Source: Apteryx mantelli
Lineage: Eukaryota; Chordata; Aves; Apterygiformes; Apterygidae
Assembly: GCF_036417845.1 (NCBI RefSeq)
Contig: NC_089981.1
Coordinates: 85,043,268-85,107,267, forward strand
Reading direction: 5' to 3'
DNA length: 64,000 nucleotides
The notes beneath the pieces were generated by a model. It did not search any database. It was given only the letters and a program-made list of their open reading frames with translations, and had not been told where the DNA came from. Below are positions 50,364 to 61,941 of this stretch, piece by piece. Position 1 is the stretch's first letter; each line of letters starts with the position of its first letter. The position numbers and the translations under genes were made by a program.

Positions 50364-53300
50364 TTCAGAATGTTATCAAATATTCTGAGCGGAAATTACA
50401 AGAATTCCAAGTGGGTTTCTTGACACCTTACTAGGTCAGTGTCCACTGCTATTGTTTTGATGTAGCAAAACCTGTTATACTGACTCCTGACAGGTTCATT
50501 TTAGGAAGATTACAGAGAAAAGTAAGAAACGTATTTATGATTTCCTATTCTTACCTGTTAAAAAAAGGTATACGAGCTTCACAGTACTCAAAAGTATTCT
50601 TTATACTTTCATGAAGTTTTAAATTAACTGTTAATTTTAACTGTGATCCCTCTTCATTCAGTTGGTAACGTCCCAAAATTGGCGGGACAGGCACCTGGAG
50701 AAGAACAGATATTTTTATTCCCTTGAGAAGCACAGACATTTTTATTCCTCTTTGAAAACCAGAAAACAATGAGGATCAAGGATGTTATTACCTGGGAAGT
50801 GTAGGAACATAAGTTGAATGAATCTGATGGAGGAATGAAAGGAAATTTGTAAGGTCCACTAAACGCAGAATCATCCAGCGCATCGACACTGCTGGCCATG
50901 AGCATGGCAGAGTCAAGGGAAGTCACACAATGATGGACCAGGATATCTTGGAGCGGAGAGCCATTAGTAGGGAGATTCAAACTTAGGGTTACATTTGGTG
51001 CAGCTCCCTCTATATCACACTTGAAAAAAATGAAGTCAAGAAGTTATTCTAAAATATTTCCCTCAAATCCGAATTACATGTTTAAAAATCAAATGCAAAC
51101 ATTATCACACTGGAGATTTCAACCGGTTTCAAACATTAGTACTAACGAACGCTTTCAAAACAAACTCCCCTTCCCTCTTCCATAGACTTTCACACAGCAC
51201 GGCTACTGGCCCAGAGCCTTGGCTACATGGCTTTTAATTTACAAATATTCTTTATCAAGAAAACAGCATACAAGAAAGCCAAGAACTTACCGTTATAGCT
51301 AAATTATTGTAAACGTTATATAAACACACTCAGTGACAGCCTAATTAATTCAGTTACTTTTACAACATCTGCTTAATAGATTCAAACATGCTATTAATGG
51401 CCACGGCGGTCCCATGTCAGCTTTCTCTCAGCAACCACGTGCAGCGCATCCATTGCCTCGTCCCTTCACGTGCCAGCTCAGCAGCGCACGGTTACACCAG
51501 GGCTTTCTTTTTATGTAAGGCCATCCACTCTGCAAGATGACCTAGAAACATGTCCCTCGGAGAGCAGGAAGCTGTTCGCCAACATAATCCCTACCACCAT
51601 GGCTGGTGGGAAATAACCCAGTCTTCAGAAGTGCCGTACTTAGGTTGGCTTCCTTGGGAGATGAGTATCCCACCACCTCTTGCTAATAATTAAATTACCA
51701 TGATCCACTTTATTAGAAAGTCTTTCTCCTCTTAAAACAGCAGCAGTTACAAATGCAGTGTACCGTGATAAGGTAGTGTGCTTCCTAAGCACAATTTGAG
51801 ACAAAGAAGAGTGTTAAACTTTGTGATAAAAGCTCTACACTAATTGTAGAAGATACAAATATTAACATATTTTGTATTATACTAACAGATTTCATAATTA
51901 TTACTGATACCTTTAATCAACACTCCCTGATTTTTAGTCCTAAAGAATGAATACCTTTGTCATATACAAAAATATTCAAATAATTATAAAAATGGTTTTG
52001 TTCACTGGACTCTGTATCAACTGTTTTTATGTCAGTCATAAAAACTGCATTTGTGGATTCAAAATTTTGTTATACTAGAATGAAGCAAGGCAGAAGATAA
52101 ACTTTTGTTTAGTAAGAAAATTAATAAAAAAACCCACTCATGTGAAGACACCTGCAGAAGACTTACTCGTGAATTCAGTTTCTAACCACTATTAAACACA
52201 TTGTCTATTAGACTGCTGGAAGTAAACTTGGCATTATCATCACCATTTCTTAGTCTTTATATGCAAACACTGCATGAAATGATTTCTCCCTGTTTCATTT
52301 AAAAAATGAAAAACTTGGGGAAATACATAGGATGTAGCTACCGCTGGAAATTTAAGTCCCACAAATAGTGAAAAATGCATGAAGTATGCAGGAAAGTAAC
52401 AATAAAGATCAAAATAAAATTCCCTGCTAGTATGCAATAGTCTGTTACACCTTCCAATATTACAGTATTGGAAGTTCACAGATCACGTACTAAAGTAAAA
52501 TGAGACGAATATTTACTTTCTCAGTGTGCCTGAACGGCAGTAGTTTGGTCAGACTTGCACAAGAAAGGCTCTCACCTTGCAAGTTACAGTTCCATACACT
52601 TGCCACATGTCCACGACATCTCTTTTGTCATATTGCATACACTTGACTTTTTCTGCGATGCAAACATTAACGTGCGGTTTGCCTTTATACGTGTTGGTTC
52701 TCCAAGCTGGTTGCTTCGGATCGCGATTTGTAGAAAAATCCTGAATGTCATCGAATGAGCTGTTTAAGCTGCATAAGTTTGTTTGTAAGGGGGTGCCAAG
52801 AGGACAGGCCTGTAGAAGCAAATTTCGAAGCTGGCCTATTTTTGCACTCAACTCAGCTTCATTTTTCCGACTGGGAGAGACGAAGTCCAGAATGCCTGAC
52901 AAAAGATCGAGTCCTTGCGAGATCCCACTGATGCTAAGGAGGGGCGGTCGCGGCTTCAAGGCCTGCTCGACCAGCGGAAGACACACATAGATCAGACCAC
53001 TCTTCTGGAAAGCAAGCACGGGCCAGAGATCCCCTCCTTCAGTGCGCACCGCATATACTGATGCCTTATTGATGCGAGTACAGGTATCTCGATACTCCAC
53101 GAAATTCTGATCCGTGAGTCTAAGTTCAAAAAGCAAGGCTTTAAGAAAAGCGTTGTCGTCTGGCACAGTCACATGTGTTGATCCATTGAAGGTCTTTGCT
53201 CGTGTTTCGACAGTGGGGTAACGTCTGTGACATGGAAAAAACAGTGTCTTAATGCTACTCACCTTTGCCCGCCCAGAACATCACGCAAACATAATTCCTA

Positions 53301-56300
53301 AAAGCAGAGCCACACAATCCCATTGCTGGTTGTCACAGAATGCAAGGAGCATTATAAAAATCTTTAGAATATTGATATAATCAAGGATGGGTTTCTCTTC
53401 GGATCAAAATGTAAAATCATTGTCAATAAAACTTTTGCACATGTAATTTGGATTCACGCTAGCTGGCAGATTTTTACTGGGCACTTTGAGCAAACACATT
53501 CACTCATTTTTTTAATGAAATGTACATTTGTCCGTCTGTCTACCTTTCCTGTTGCACAAAGATGTAGGATGCTTAAACAACCCTACTAAAACCAAGCATG
53601 ATTCACGCCCGTGCAGCAGAACTTCAACAGCTAAGTATTTCTAAGAGGCCAGATCATACTGAAGACTAGTTTTCAGACATCTAAGAAAACAGATGTCCCA
53701 TGTAACCAAATTCAATTACAAGAGTTTTTTGTATATATACAGTATTGTATTTCTGCTACTTCTAGTAAATACTGGTTTTATGAGACAGTATCACTCAAGT
53801 TACTTGAATGCAGGTTTTGCATTGCCATTCTGAGCCTGCACAACTGATCTGCAGTGGTTGCTTTAACTGATCTGACAAGATTACTAAAAAATCTTTATAA
53901 AATTATAAGTCCAAAAAGATTTCACTGCACATAAGTCCCATTTTTCCAGTAACAGCTGCATGTTTTTTGCGGGGGGTTAAATAGATTCTACAGCATATGT
54001 GCAACATGTGTAATTTAAAGCTGCTATGACTGGTTCATCATTTAATTTTTCAGCTTATGAGTATTTGAGATGTAATCATAATCTTACAGAGACACAAGTT
54101 TTTGTGTATTTTAAAATGGCTATGTTGTATCAATGTGTACATTTCACTTTAAATTTTCTACAGATAATGTTTGAGAAAAATCACATTAGCTGTTTAATGC
54201 AACATCTGGGGATTTTTTCTCTGTATTATTAGTATTATTTTTTTCAAGAAAAGAGGGATGAATTTCTTCTCAAGCTAACCTAAATCTATCAAAAAGAACT
54301 GAAGAGTTGTCTTTTAATAAATAGCCAAGAAAAGAAAAATGATTATTTCTACTATTGCACTGCTTTTCATCTTTTTTGGAACTATGAACTCCCCTGAGTC
54401 TCTAAATTAAGCTGTGGATTTCCTTAGTAGTTATCCATGAATCCTCAAAATCCTTATCACAGGTTACACACCATGGAACTAATTAAATCACTTTTCTAAT
54501 CACCTTGTAACAGATCTCTTCCCAGACCGCATGTTTGTTTGTGCTTAGGCCCACATTTATAAACACCAAACACGGGAGAAAAATCCACACATTTGTAAAT
54601 GCCTTCGATTAGCTCCCTTTTTATACGATCTTTTTAAAGACATATCAATAGTCTGTTTCTTAAATTGCTATGGAACTTGTGATCACAGCAATGCAGTACA
54701 TCTATGGCCTCTGTATGTAATGTTCCTCTTCTGCTCCTGAATACTCGCATGGTTCTTATCCTATCAGCTGAAAGTCCCCCTTACATCTCTTTTTCTTAAC
54801 TGAGTAGCAGAGTTTCTTACTGGAGGCAGCTATGCTTTCCTCCTGCTTATTTTTAGTCACTGTGCTTTTTTGTTTGATTCTTGATCAGGCATCACGAGTG
54901 TTTCAGCAAGGAAAAGGCAAACCTAAGCGGAGAGAAGCCAGAGCTACGAGATCCGTAAACAGGATGCAGAAGACAGCAAGATGCATCCCCGCAGTCTCCA
55001 GTCTATTTTGAGCAGCAAGGAAACAGAACGGTTTTGCAGCTCGAAAGTTTACGAGGACTTCCTGAGCAAGGCTGTTGATAAGAGGCTTCTTGTCAGCTTG
55101 GCGAGCATCTTATTTTCAGCCGATGTTTCTAAAACAAAGGGAGGGAAGATATTTCCGCCTGATGTTGTGCTAACAGCCCAATCTGCCTGCTCCGTTTGCT
55201 GAAGCTCCCCCACGCCGCTGCAATCTTCTCATACTGCTAGTGAACCTTCTCAGATTCAGCTGAGTCACTAGGTGGTTAGTTAGGCCTTCTGCTCTCCCTT
55301 GGCCATGCAGTATTCCCTTCTAGAAAGTGATGAAAACTTAAAAAGACGAAAGTTTCCTGGGATGAACGAGCTTTGGCGATTCAAGAGAGAGAACACACTC
55401 CTTGCCTGAATTAAGTTATGATCTGCTCAAAAAAGTGGAATGCTTTGATGTCCCAGATGTCTTCTCTAAGGTTAAAGATCAGGGCTCACGTATCTCCAGC
55501 TGAGTGCCTAAGTCCTGAAACCAACAGTTTCCACGTGATCCAGCATTCTTTATATTGTCCACGTCCTTTGTTGAATTTAAGGTCGGTTAGGAGGATAAAC
55601 TTGGGGTTTCCACAGCTCTATTATTTCCTCTGGGAACTTGAAAGATCTAAATCTGGAAATCACGTGAAGTATCAAGTCTGGTCTGCCCTTTTCAAAGGAG
55701 CTGTATTTCTTGTCTCTGCCACTGCCTGTGTGACAGGTTACTTCAGATATCTGTCACTAGCCCCCCTCCTTCTTGTCTTGATCGCACTCTCAGCTTTTGG
55801 GGACAGGGGCTTTCCCTCCTTCTGTGTTTGGAGAGGGGAGGCCTCATCTCTACTCCTGCAGGTAATACAAGCGCTCTAACGCTAATCCTGGAAAAATAAG
55901 AGGAACATGCGATGTCAAGATCTGCCTGCATCTGAAGAAACACTACTTGCTCTTTTCTTTTCTCCTCTTTCTCAGTTCTCTCTTCAGTTTTACTGAGCTT
56001 GGATTGGGACCGTAAGTCCTGTCCCCAGCTGCCAGGATTTTTCCCTTTCCCAGACTCCCATTTTCCCTCTCCTTCCTTGGAATACAGACCTCCGCAATCG
56101 CAGCGAATACAGAGAAACGGGCACAAAATTTGCCAGACCAACAAAACCAGCTCGCCCGGCCTAAAGCCTTTTCGCTCAGAACTCTTTGCGGAGTTTTAAA
56201 TAAGCCCTCTTTTGGTCCATTGACTTAAAAAACCACCCTCTCTTCGCGTGCAAAAATTAAAATCCAACGGAAAGTTAAATTTCTGTCTGAAAATACTGTA

Positions 56301-56821
56301 CTTTTAGCACAGTTGCGAACGATATTAAAGGGGAAGATCAGCAAAACGTGTGGGTTTCCGACAGCGCCTGCTTCCTTCTCGGGGCAGCGCCGTAACCACC
56401 GCTCGTAACCGGGCGGCGAGGCCACCACGGGAAGAGAGAAAACAAAGTCACCTCCCAAAAATGCAGAAGCTGCAAAAGAAAACAAAAGAAAACAAAACAA
56501 AAAAAAAACCCAAAAAGCGGAGCGCCAAGGCGGCGTCAGCAGAACCTGCGAGTTTGGGGAGCCGCGTGCGGTGACGCGGAGCGCGCAGCCTCTCCCTTCC
56601 CTCCCCCCCCCCGCGGCCGTGTCGGCCTCGGGGCGGCCTTGAGGCGGCGGCGCACCCGCCATTTCGCCCCTCTCTCCTGTCCCCGCCGCGTCACGGCGCA
56701 GCGCAGCGCGGCGCGGCGGCGAGCGGGGGAGCCCCGGGCCCCGCCGGCCTTACCGGGAGAAGAGCACGGCGCCGCCGGCCGCCGGGTCGTGCCTGACGAG
56801 CCACAGCGCCCGCAGCGCCAT
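47974..56821 (-). CDS. AP5M1: AP5M1 (MUDENG), AP-5 adaptor complex subunit mu; complete, 8 coding exons
   Basis: Mu subunit of the late-endosomal AP-5 complex (with AP5Z1, AP5B1, AP5S1, and the SPG11/SPG15 proteins), acting in retrieval from late endosomes; also described as a death-inducing mu-related protein. Exons, 5' to 3': 56754-56821, 52576-53224, 50792-51019, 50555-50694, 49705-49790, 49493-49608, 49140-49236, 47974-48062. All introns are GT-AG and all phases join. The sum is 1473 bases, 490 residues plus stop, the same length I recall for human. The N-terminal longin-like half begins [13 protein letters not shown]; the mu homology domain starts around [15 protein letters not shown] and ends near WNSKA. 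Only the last eight residues (YKTLFTNE) differ clearly from the human tail. Start has a perfect GCCATGG context. Confidence 0.97.
48063..49139 (-). other. AP5M1 intron 7
   Basis: 1.08 kb AT-rich intron. No repeat or RNA gene recognised. Confidence 0.85.
49140..49236 (-). CDS. AP5M1: AP5M1 coding exon 7
   Basis: 97 bases after a CTGCAG acceptor, donor GTGAGT. Encodes [20 protein letters not shown] then [12 protein letters not shown] plus one base of Ser. Confidence 0.93.
49493..49608 (-). CDS. AP5M1: AP5M1 coding exon 6
   Basis: 116 bases after a CTTTAG acceptor, donor GTAAGT. Encodes (G)[18 protein letters not shown] through [10 protein letters not shown] in the mu homology domain. The upstream intron is only 96 bases. 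Confidence 0.93.
49705..49790 (-). CDS. AP5M1: AP5M1 coding exon 5
   Basis: 86 bases after a CTATAG acceptor, donor GTAAGC. Encodes (R)[20 protein letters not shown] and KSLLVWVI plus one base of Gly. Too short to appear as an independent long open frame. Confidence 0.93.
49791..50554 (-). other. AP5M1 intron 4 with long A run
   Basis: 764-base intron containing an uninterrupted run of 31 A on the plus strand (50330-50360), poly-T in the transcript. No flanking target duplication or retroposon body recognised. Confidence 0.8.
50555..50694 (-). CDS. AP5M1: AP5M1 coding exon 4
   Basis: 140 bases after a CTCCAG acceptor, donor GTAAGA. Encodes [16 protein letters not shown] through EARIPFFN plus two bases of Arg. 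Intron 3, upstream, is only 97 bases long. Confidence 0.95.
50792..51019 (-). CDS. AP5M1: AP5M1 coding exon 3
   Basis: 228 bases, 76 whole codons, between a TCAAG acceptor and a GTAATA donor. Encodes [20 protein letters not shown] through FNLCSYTSQ, part of the mu homology domain; [14 protein letters not shown] is almost identical to human. Confidence 0.95.
51020..52575 (-). other. AP5M1 intron 2
   Basis: 1.56 kb AT-rich intron. The next coding exons on either side join in phase 0. Nothing else recognised. Confidence 0.85.
52576..53224 (-). CDS. AP5M1: AP5M1 coding exon 2
   Basis: 649-base exon after a CACAG acceptor, ending at AAG before donor GTGAGA. Encodes [14 protein letters not shown] through QVYGTVTCK. 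Covers most of the longin-like N-terminal region ([30 protein letters not shown]) and the start of the mu homology domain. Confidence 0.96.
53225..56753 (-). other. AP5M1 intron 1
   Basis: 3.5 kb first intron. Mostly AT-rich; its 5' end lies in the CpG island. The block 54,890-55,230 is richer in CpG and has an open frame on the plus strand (see findings). The open frame 55418-55879 (+) has no recognisable domain. Confidence 0.8.
56754..56821 (-). CDS. AP5M1: AP5M1 coding exon 1
   Basis: Encodes [20 protein letters not shown] plus FS and two bases of an Arg codon, then donor GTAAGG. Lies in the CpG island shared with EXOC5. The start codon sits in the palindrome CCATGG, so an ATG also exists on the opposite strand at 56820; that one has no supported gene. 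Confidence 0.95.
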
Positions 56822-57142
56822 GGCGGAGCCGCCGCGGGCCGAGGGCGGAGAAGCCGCCGCCGCCCCGCTCCGCTTCGCTCCGCTCTGCTCTGCTCCCCCC
56901 CGGAGCGGCGCGGCGCCGAGGGCGGCGGCGGCGGCGGCGTTGCCGGGGCCGGGGAGGGGCCGCGAGCTGCGCGCGGCGGCGGCGGCCGCCCGGCGCAGGC
57001 CCATTTCCGGCGGGCGGAGGCGGCGCCGCGGCGGCCGCTGCTGCTGCTGCTGCTGGTGCCGGTGCCGGCGCGGCGGGACACAATGGGCGGCGGCGGCGGG
57101 GCGGCGCGGGGCCGCTGAGGAGCCCGCCGCCTCCCTGCGGCC

Positions 57143-57169
57143 ATGGCCACCACGGCCGAGCTCTTCGAG
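57143..57169 (+). CDS. EXOC5: EXOC5 coding exon 1
   Basis: Nine codons, MATTAELFE, then donor GTGGGC. Identified by the exact match to the known N-terminus and by the in-phase join to exon 2. Too short to be found as an open frame by length. Confidence 0.92.
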
Positions 57170-60100
57170 GTGGGCGCGGCGGCGGGGGGCGGCGGCGGCG
57201 GCTGGGGCCCGGCTCCGTGCGGGGCCCGGGGCTGGGGGGTCCCGTGGGCGCAGCCGCGGGGCGGGCGGCGCTGCGAGGCCCCGGGGCGGGAGCCGCGGCT
57301 GGGGGGGGGGTGGGGGGAGAGCGGCGGGAAGGTGAGAAAACGCAGGGGAAAGAGAAAGTTTGGGCGAGGAGCTGTGCCCTTCCCCGTTCCTGCGAGGCCC
57401 CCGGGCCTCCTCCGCCGGTGGCGGCCGGGCCTGGGCCGCCTGCGCCGGTTCGCTGCCGTGCGCCAGAGTCCGAGCCGGCACCGGCGATGTGGGCGCCACC
57501 GAAAAAGCAAATAACGTCGCTCTCCTCGTCTCCGAGGCGCAGGTTCAGCTGACCCCGGTACCGTGGCACCGAGCGTTGTCACCTCCTTGTGCCGCCCTCG
57601 AGGAGGGAAATAACGCTTGTGCTCCCTCCAGCAGCCGTGGGCGCGAGGCCCCGCGAGCCGAACGGCTCCGCCAAGGCCAGGCGCGAGCCGAGCAGGAGAT
57701 TCGCCCACCGCCGGGCAAATGCTTCTCCTCTGGCCTGGACTTCTGCATCTGGCGAACGGGGCTTGTCTCCCAGCGCCGGCGCGTGGCGATCAGCCCTTAT
57801 CGGGCGTCCCGTGTGCGCTGCGTGAGTCGCTCCGGAGCGTGGTGCTCGCTCGGGGTGTTAACGCCGGGACGCGCTTTCCCCGGCCTTCGGGAGAGCTGCT
57901 CTCCTGTTCCGCTGCAGGATCTGTGGCTTACATAAAGGCATTGTGTTCGCTCGTATTTCTGAATCAGTACTGTGACACGTGAGCCTTGTGACTCATTTCT
58001 TTCGGCGTGCATGGTTTAAAAAATAGCAAAATTGATATGCCTTATTGAAGGTGGGTAGGTGTCAGGCTTCGTACCCTCCCTGCGCCTCCCTGACCCTTCC
58101 AGGAGCCCGTTGATTTCTCAACGTGACGCTGATGTGGTTCTGCTCTCTGTGGGGTGTTGAATGTGAGATACCTTGGGCGTGGAAAGAAAACTGTATGTTT
58201 TGCCTGTGTTGGATCATGCAACAATCGGTTCCATTTTCTGATGGTAATAAAGATAAAATTGCACAGTAGGTGAGGCCTTTGCCTAGAGATAGGGTTTGAA
58301 AAGTTGTTTTCCAATATGGTAACCAGTATTTCTTTCTTTCCTGCTCTCGTTTCTCTTTCACCACAAAGGCGAGAGAGGTTATATCCAAGATCACTAAATT
58401 AATTTGAGGTGATTGCCGTGAAGGTGCTTATTATGGGAGTGACCACTGGCTCTGTGCTGAGGGCAGTATTTTGCTGCCATGTTTGCACAGAAGTGTGTTT
58501 GAAAGTCATTTGCAACATAGATACGTGAAACTGTGCAGAAGGATCTATGTTGGAAATGAACAGAATGTGGACTCGTTCTCCCTCCAGTAAGCCAAAATGT
58601 AATTTAATAATGATTGTTGCTAAACTGGATTTTAATGTGGTGAGGTCCAATTTAGTTTCATTTATACAGACCAGCTCGAACCAGGTTATCATCCACTTCA
58701 GGCATATCTCTTATTAAGTCGGTAGTATTGGCTGGATGGATAGGGCCGCGTTTATAGAGCTAGAGGGAAGTTGAAAGCTGTAAAGAAATTGACTGTTGGA
58801 CTTCATCTGATAACAGGCAAAGGACTTGCAAATGACACTTGTAATAGATGGTTTTCAGCAGTTTCTGCAGAGCTATGAGGGAAATTTAAAATAGGAAAGA
58901 GGCTGTCAGGTAGCTATAGGTAATCATACTAGCAAGATTGCTTTAAAAAAAGAAAATAGATTATACAAACAAAACTATATGAGCTTATAGATTGGCAGTA
59001 GAATGTGTGGCGTGTTAAAGTGATGCTGCCAAACTTCATTTATTTTTTATAAATCGAATAGATGATTTTAATGCAACCTTTGACATTGAAAATTTGGAAG
59101 GAAAGAACTCATTTTGTTTCTGTATTGGTCAGTATTCTGCATGTAATAATATCCCCTATGTGTTAGTACTTCTTAATTAATGCAAAATGGGGTTCATATT
59201 ATAAGTACTAAGAGAAACTGAAGGACTGATCTTCTATATAAATATGCTTGAAAAACATTTTCCAGATTATGCCACTCTTTGAAATATTACTACAGCTGTA
59301 TACAGTAGTGATTCTGACATAATTTAATCCCAATTAAACTAATTAACGCTTGTTGCTGATGTGTCAAAATTGTTAAAATAAGATGCAGGTTTTCTAATTT
59401 GCGCAGGATAGCGGATGTTGCAGAAGGAGCGAGGCAGTTTGGGAGACAGGATGAGTGTTGCAGAAGAGAGGGATGCCGGTGGGTGCCTGCCCCGCGGGAA
59501 GGACTGCAGAGGGACAGTCCGCTTTGGCCATGGCTGGCCCGGCGGCACGGTGTGGGTTGGTGGCCATCACGATGCTTGTTGCCATTTGCCCAGACAAATC
59601 GGATGTAGGGGAAGGAGCTCTCGGCGCTCCATATAGACGTGTATAGAGGGAAGTTGGTATTGTTTTTCTTTGAGGGGTTAGAACATGTTTATCAGATTTC
59701 CGTAGAGGATCACGCTTCGATACTCTGGCTTGCAGAACAACTGTGTAAATGTTGCATTTTATGAAGGGGAAAAAAAACACCAACAAAAAACCCCAAAGTC
59801 ATATGAGTGTGTGAGGAATTATCTTTAATGTGTTCATCTGAAGGAAGGGATAAACCTAGGAAATTAGATATATATAGCATCAGTGAACACTAACTCTTTA
59901 CCTGTGGTTCTTCTGTAGTGTTGTATTTGGCATTGGTATCCTTGCACGCAGACTGGTTCTCCATCTGGATTACAGAGTCTTCAGAAAAGATTGTGGTAAC
60001 GATTTTCATATAAAGGAAAAGTGCAGAGAAGAGCCATAAGGTAATTGGGAAGCTGGAGGGTTCCCCTGAAGGGAATGTTACTGTATTGAGTGGTTTGTTT

Positions 60101-61941
60101 AACCTATAATTAAAGTTGCAGAAATGTTCCCCAACTTTTAGATGTGAAGATGACATAAGGAGAGAATCTATATCTAGTATGAAAATATTGCATTATAACT
60201 TACAAGGGAAAGGATTCACCTAAGGGAAACTCAGGTTGTGTAGCAGGAAGAACTGGGATAAAGGGATGAGTGACTTGTAGAGAAATGTATGTCGTGTCAT
60301 CCAGTTATGTTGGAAACTCGCCCACTGGGCTGAGCAGGACATGTTTACTCTGGTCAGTCTTTGAAAGGGCAGAGTTTTTGTCTTGTCTAGATGGATTCAG
60401 CATACAGCAAATTATATTAAAAAAAAAAAAAAAGCTTGTATACTTTGGTTGATAGGTGGGCCTGATCAGGCAGGGTATGATGTGTTTTGGGGAGAAATAC
60501 TAAAGTGGCTTTGCTAGTGTGAGTAATCAATAATCTTGAACTGGCAATGTTTGCTTTCCAACCCCTGCTTTTAGATATTAAAATAATACTTTTATTTCTC
60601 TCCTGATTACTTCTGATGAGATTTTACACCTGTCAGTACTAGAACCAGTTTGATACCTGTGAAGTTTTTTCATTGTTGTTGTGAGTTTTTCTTGTTTGTT
60701 TGTTTTTTGTCGAACACAGTGGTGGCAGGTTTCGTTATGAGAAATGAGAGTGGTGGCAAGCACCTCTATTAACCGTGGCTGTTCCTGGCTCTGTGCTGGG
60801 CTGTATATTACAGTTTGTGTATGAAAGTTTTAGAGCTCTTGCTGCATATAATTTAAAAGCTTTCCGAAAACTCCTGGGGATTGTGAGGATGTTTGGTTTA
60901 GCAATCATAGGTATGCTAGTGTTGTTAGCATGTAGCAATGCTGTTAGATTATCAGTGAAGTAGAAGTGATGGATACATTCTTTAAAGATAGGTGTTCTTG
61001 GACTGTGTTTCTTTTTTGAGTTTAATATTGACTATGTGAAAGTGTTTTGAGCTGATTAAGTATTAGGTCAACTGAAGTAGGAGCTCTAGGGTTTATAATG
61101 AGGTCTCTGCCCTCCGATAGCGTTGTCGAGTGGAGCATTCCGCTGGAAGGTTCAGCAGATATTGTAGAAGTTTGTGTAACCTTGTGTTTTTAGCATCATT
61201 AATGCACTGCTTTTCCTTCTTGGGAAAGCGTTGTCCAGTTACGTTTCCTTTATGTTTTTTCTCCTTTTATCAGCTTTGATCCTGCAGCTGCACTTTGACG
61301 TTAGGTAGTGTCCAGAGGCAATCCTGGTGTTGCTCTTGCCGCAGGGCAGTGCCCTGGTCAGTTCAGCTTGAGCTGAATCGGAGAAGGGAGCAAATGCAAA
61401 GAAAACTTACTTTGGCGCATAATTTTTTAGCCGGATCACTTCTCCACTCTGATTTGCCGCACAGCTGAAGGCTGGCGGGCCACAGCAGGGCTTGGTGATG
61501 TAGTATCTTGAATTAGTGTAGCCGATGCATGCTTCGAATACTTTGTAATGACAAGCTGTAAGCTCACCTGGAAATGAGGACAGGTAGTTTAGAGCCGACT
61601 CTTAACAGACCAGCAACAAATTCTTTGTTAGCCCTCTGGCAACCTCTGCGCTAGATGTCCAAACCCGCTATATTAAGAGTGTTCTCTGCATTAAATATGT
61701 GAACATTAGAGGCGATGGGGTAATTGTCGACACTGTACTTACTCTTGATTGTAGTAAAGCTTCTAAATGCTTTCAAAATGGTGTGTAAGCAGCTGCTTAA
61801 GAAACTACCTACTGTGGCACATTGTAAGGAGTTTTTATTCTGTGGCTAGGAGCCTTTTGTGGCAGATGAATACATTGAACGCCTGGCATGGAGAACACCT
61901 GGAGGAGGATCCAGAGGTGGAGAAGCTTTTGATCCGAAAAG
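57143..61941 (+). CDS. EXOC5: EXOC5 (SEC10), exocyst complex component 5 (5' part: coding exons 1-2)
   Basis: SEC10 subunit of the octameric exocyst, which tethers post-Golgi and recycling vesicles to the plasma membrane before SNARE fusion and is needed for ciliogenesis and epithelial polarity. Exon 1 (57143-57169) encodes MATTAELFE; exon 2 (61850-61941) encodes EPFVADEYIERLAWRTPGGG then SRGGEAFDPK plus two bases of Arg. The exons join in phase 0 across a 4.7 kb intron. Compared with the human N-terminus as I recall it, there is one residue fewer after SRGG (no Pro). The remaining protein, about 670 residues including the coiled coil (LLEEFVNHIQELQ...), lies beyond the right edge. Start has G at -3 and +4. 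Confidence 0.95.
57170..61849 (+). other. EXOC5 intron 1
   Basis: 4.7 kb intron. Its first 400-700 bases belong to the CpG island and contain a G-rich run (57301-57317, ten G, T, six G). A GC-rich, CpG-retaining block occurs at 59,400-59,640 in otherwise AT-rich DNA. A 15-base A run lies near 60420. No RNA gene recognised. Confidence 0.85.
61850..61941 (+). CDS. EXOC5: EXOC5 coding exon 2
   Basis: 92 bases between a GGCTAG acceptor and a GTAAAA donor, encoding EPFVADEYIERLAWRTPGGG then SRGGEAFDPK(R). Nearly identical to mammalian EXOC5. No later exon is present before the window ends. Confidence 0.95.

Larger units (their letters stand above)
56560..57640. promoter_or_regulatory. Bidirectional CpG-island promoter of AP5M1 and EXOC5
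   Basis: Dense CpG island covering AP5M1 exon 1 and EXOC5 exon 1. The two start codons face away from each other with 321 bases between them. Between them are an ETS/GABPA-type TTCCGG (57005-57010), GC boxes (GGGCGG at 57012-57017 and 57085-57090) and no TATA box, which is typical of housekeeping bidirectional promoters. Shared control of the two trafficking genes is inferred from geometry. Confidence 0.85.

Noticed and set aside
55418-55879. 153-codon plus-strand frame with a hydrophobic segment in AP5M1 intron 1
   Set aside because: A single Leu/Ala-rich segment could suggest a membrane protein, but no homolog, promoter or splice signals support it.
56536-57935. Several long open frames (up to 390 codons) on both strands over the AP5M1/EXOC5 CpG island
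   Set aside because: Same compositional artefact. Only the short pieces beginning MALRALW (minus) and MATTAELFE (plus) match known proteins.
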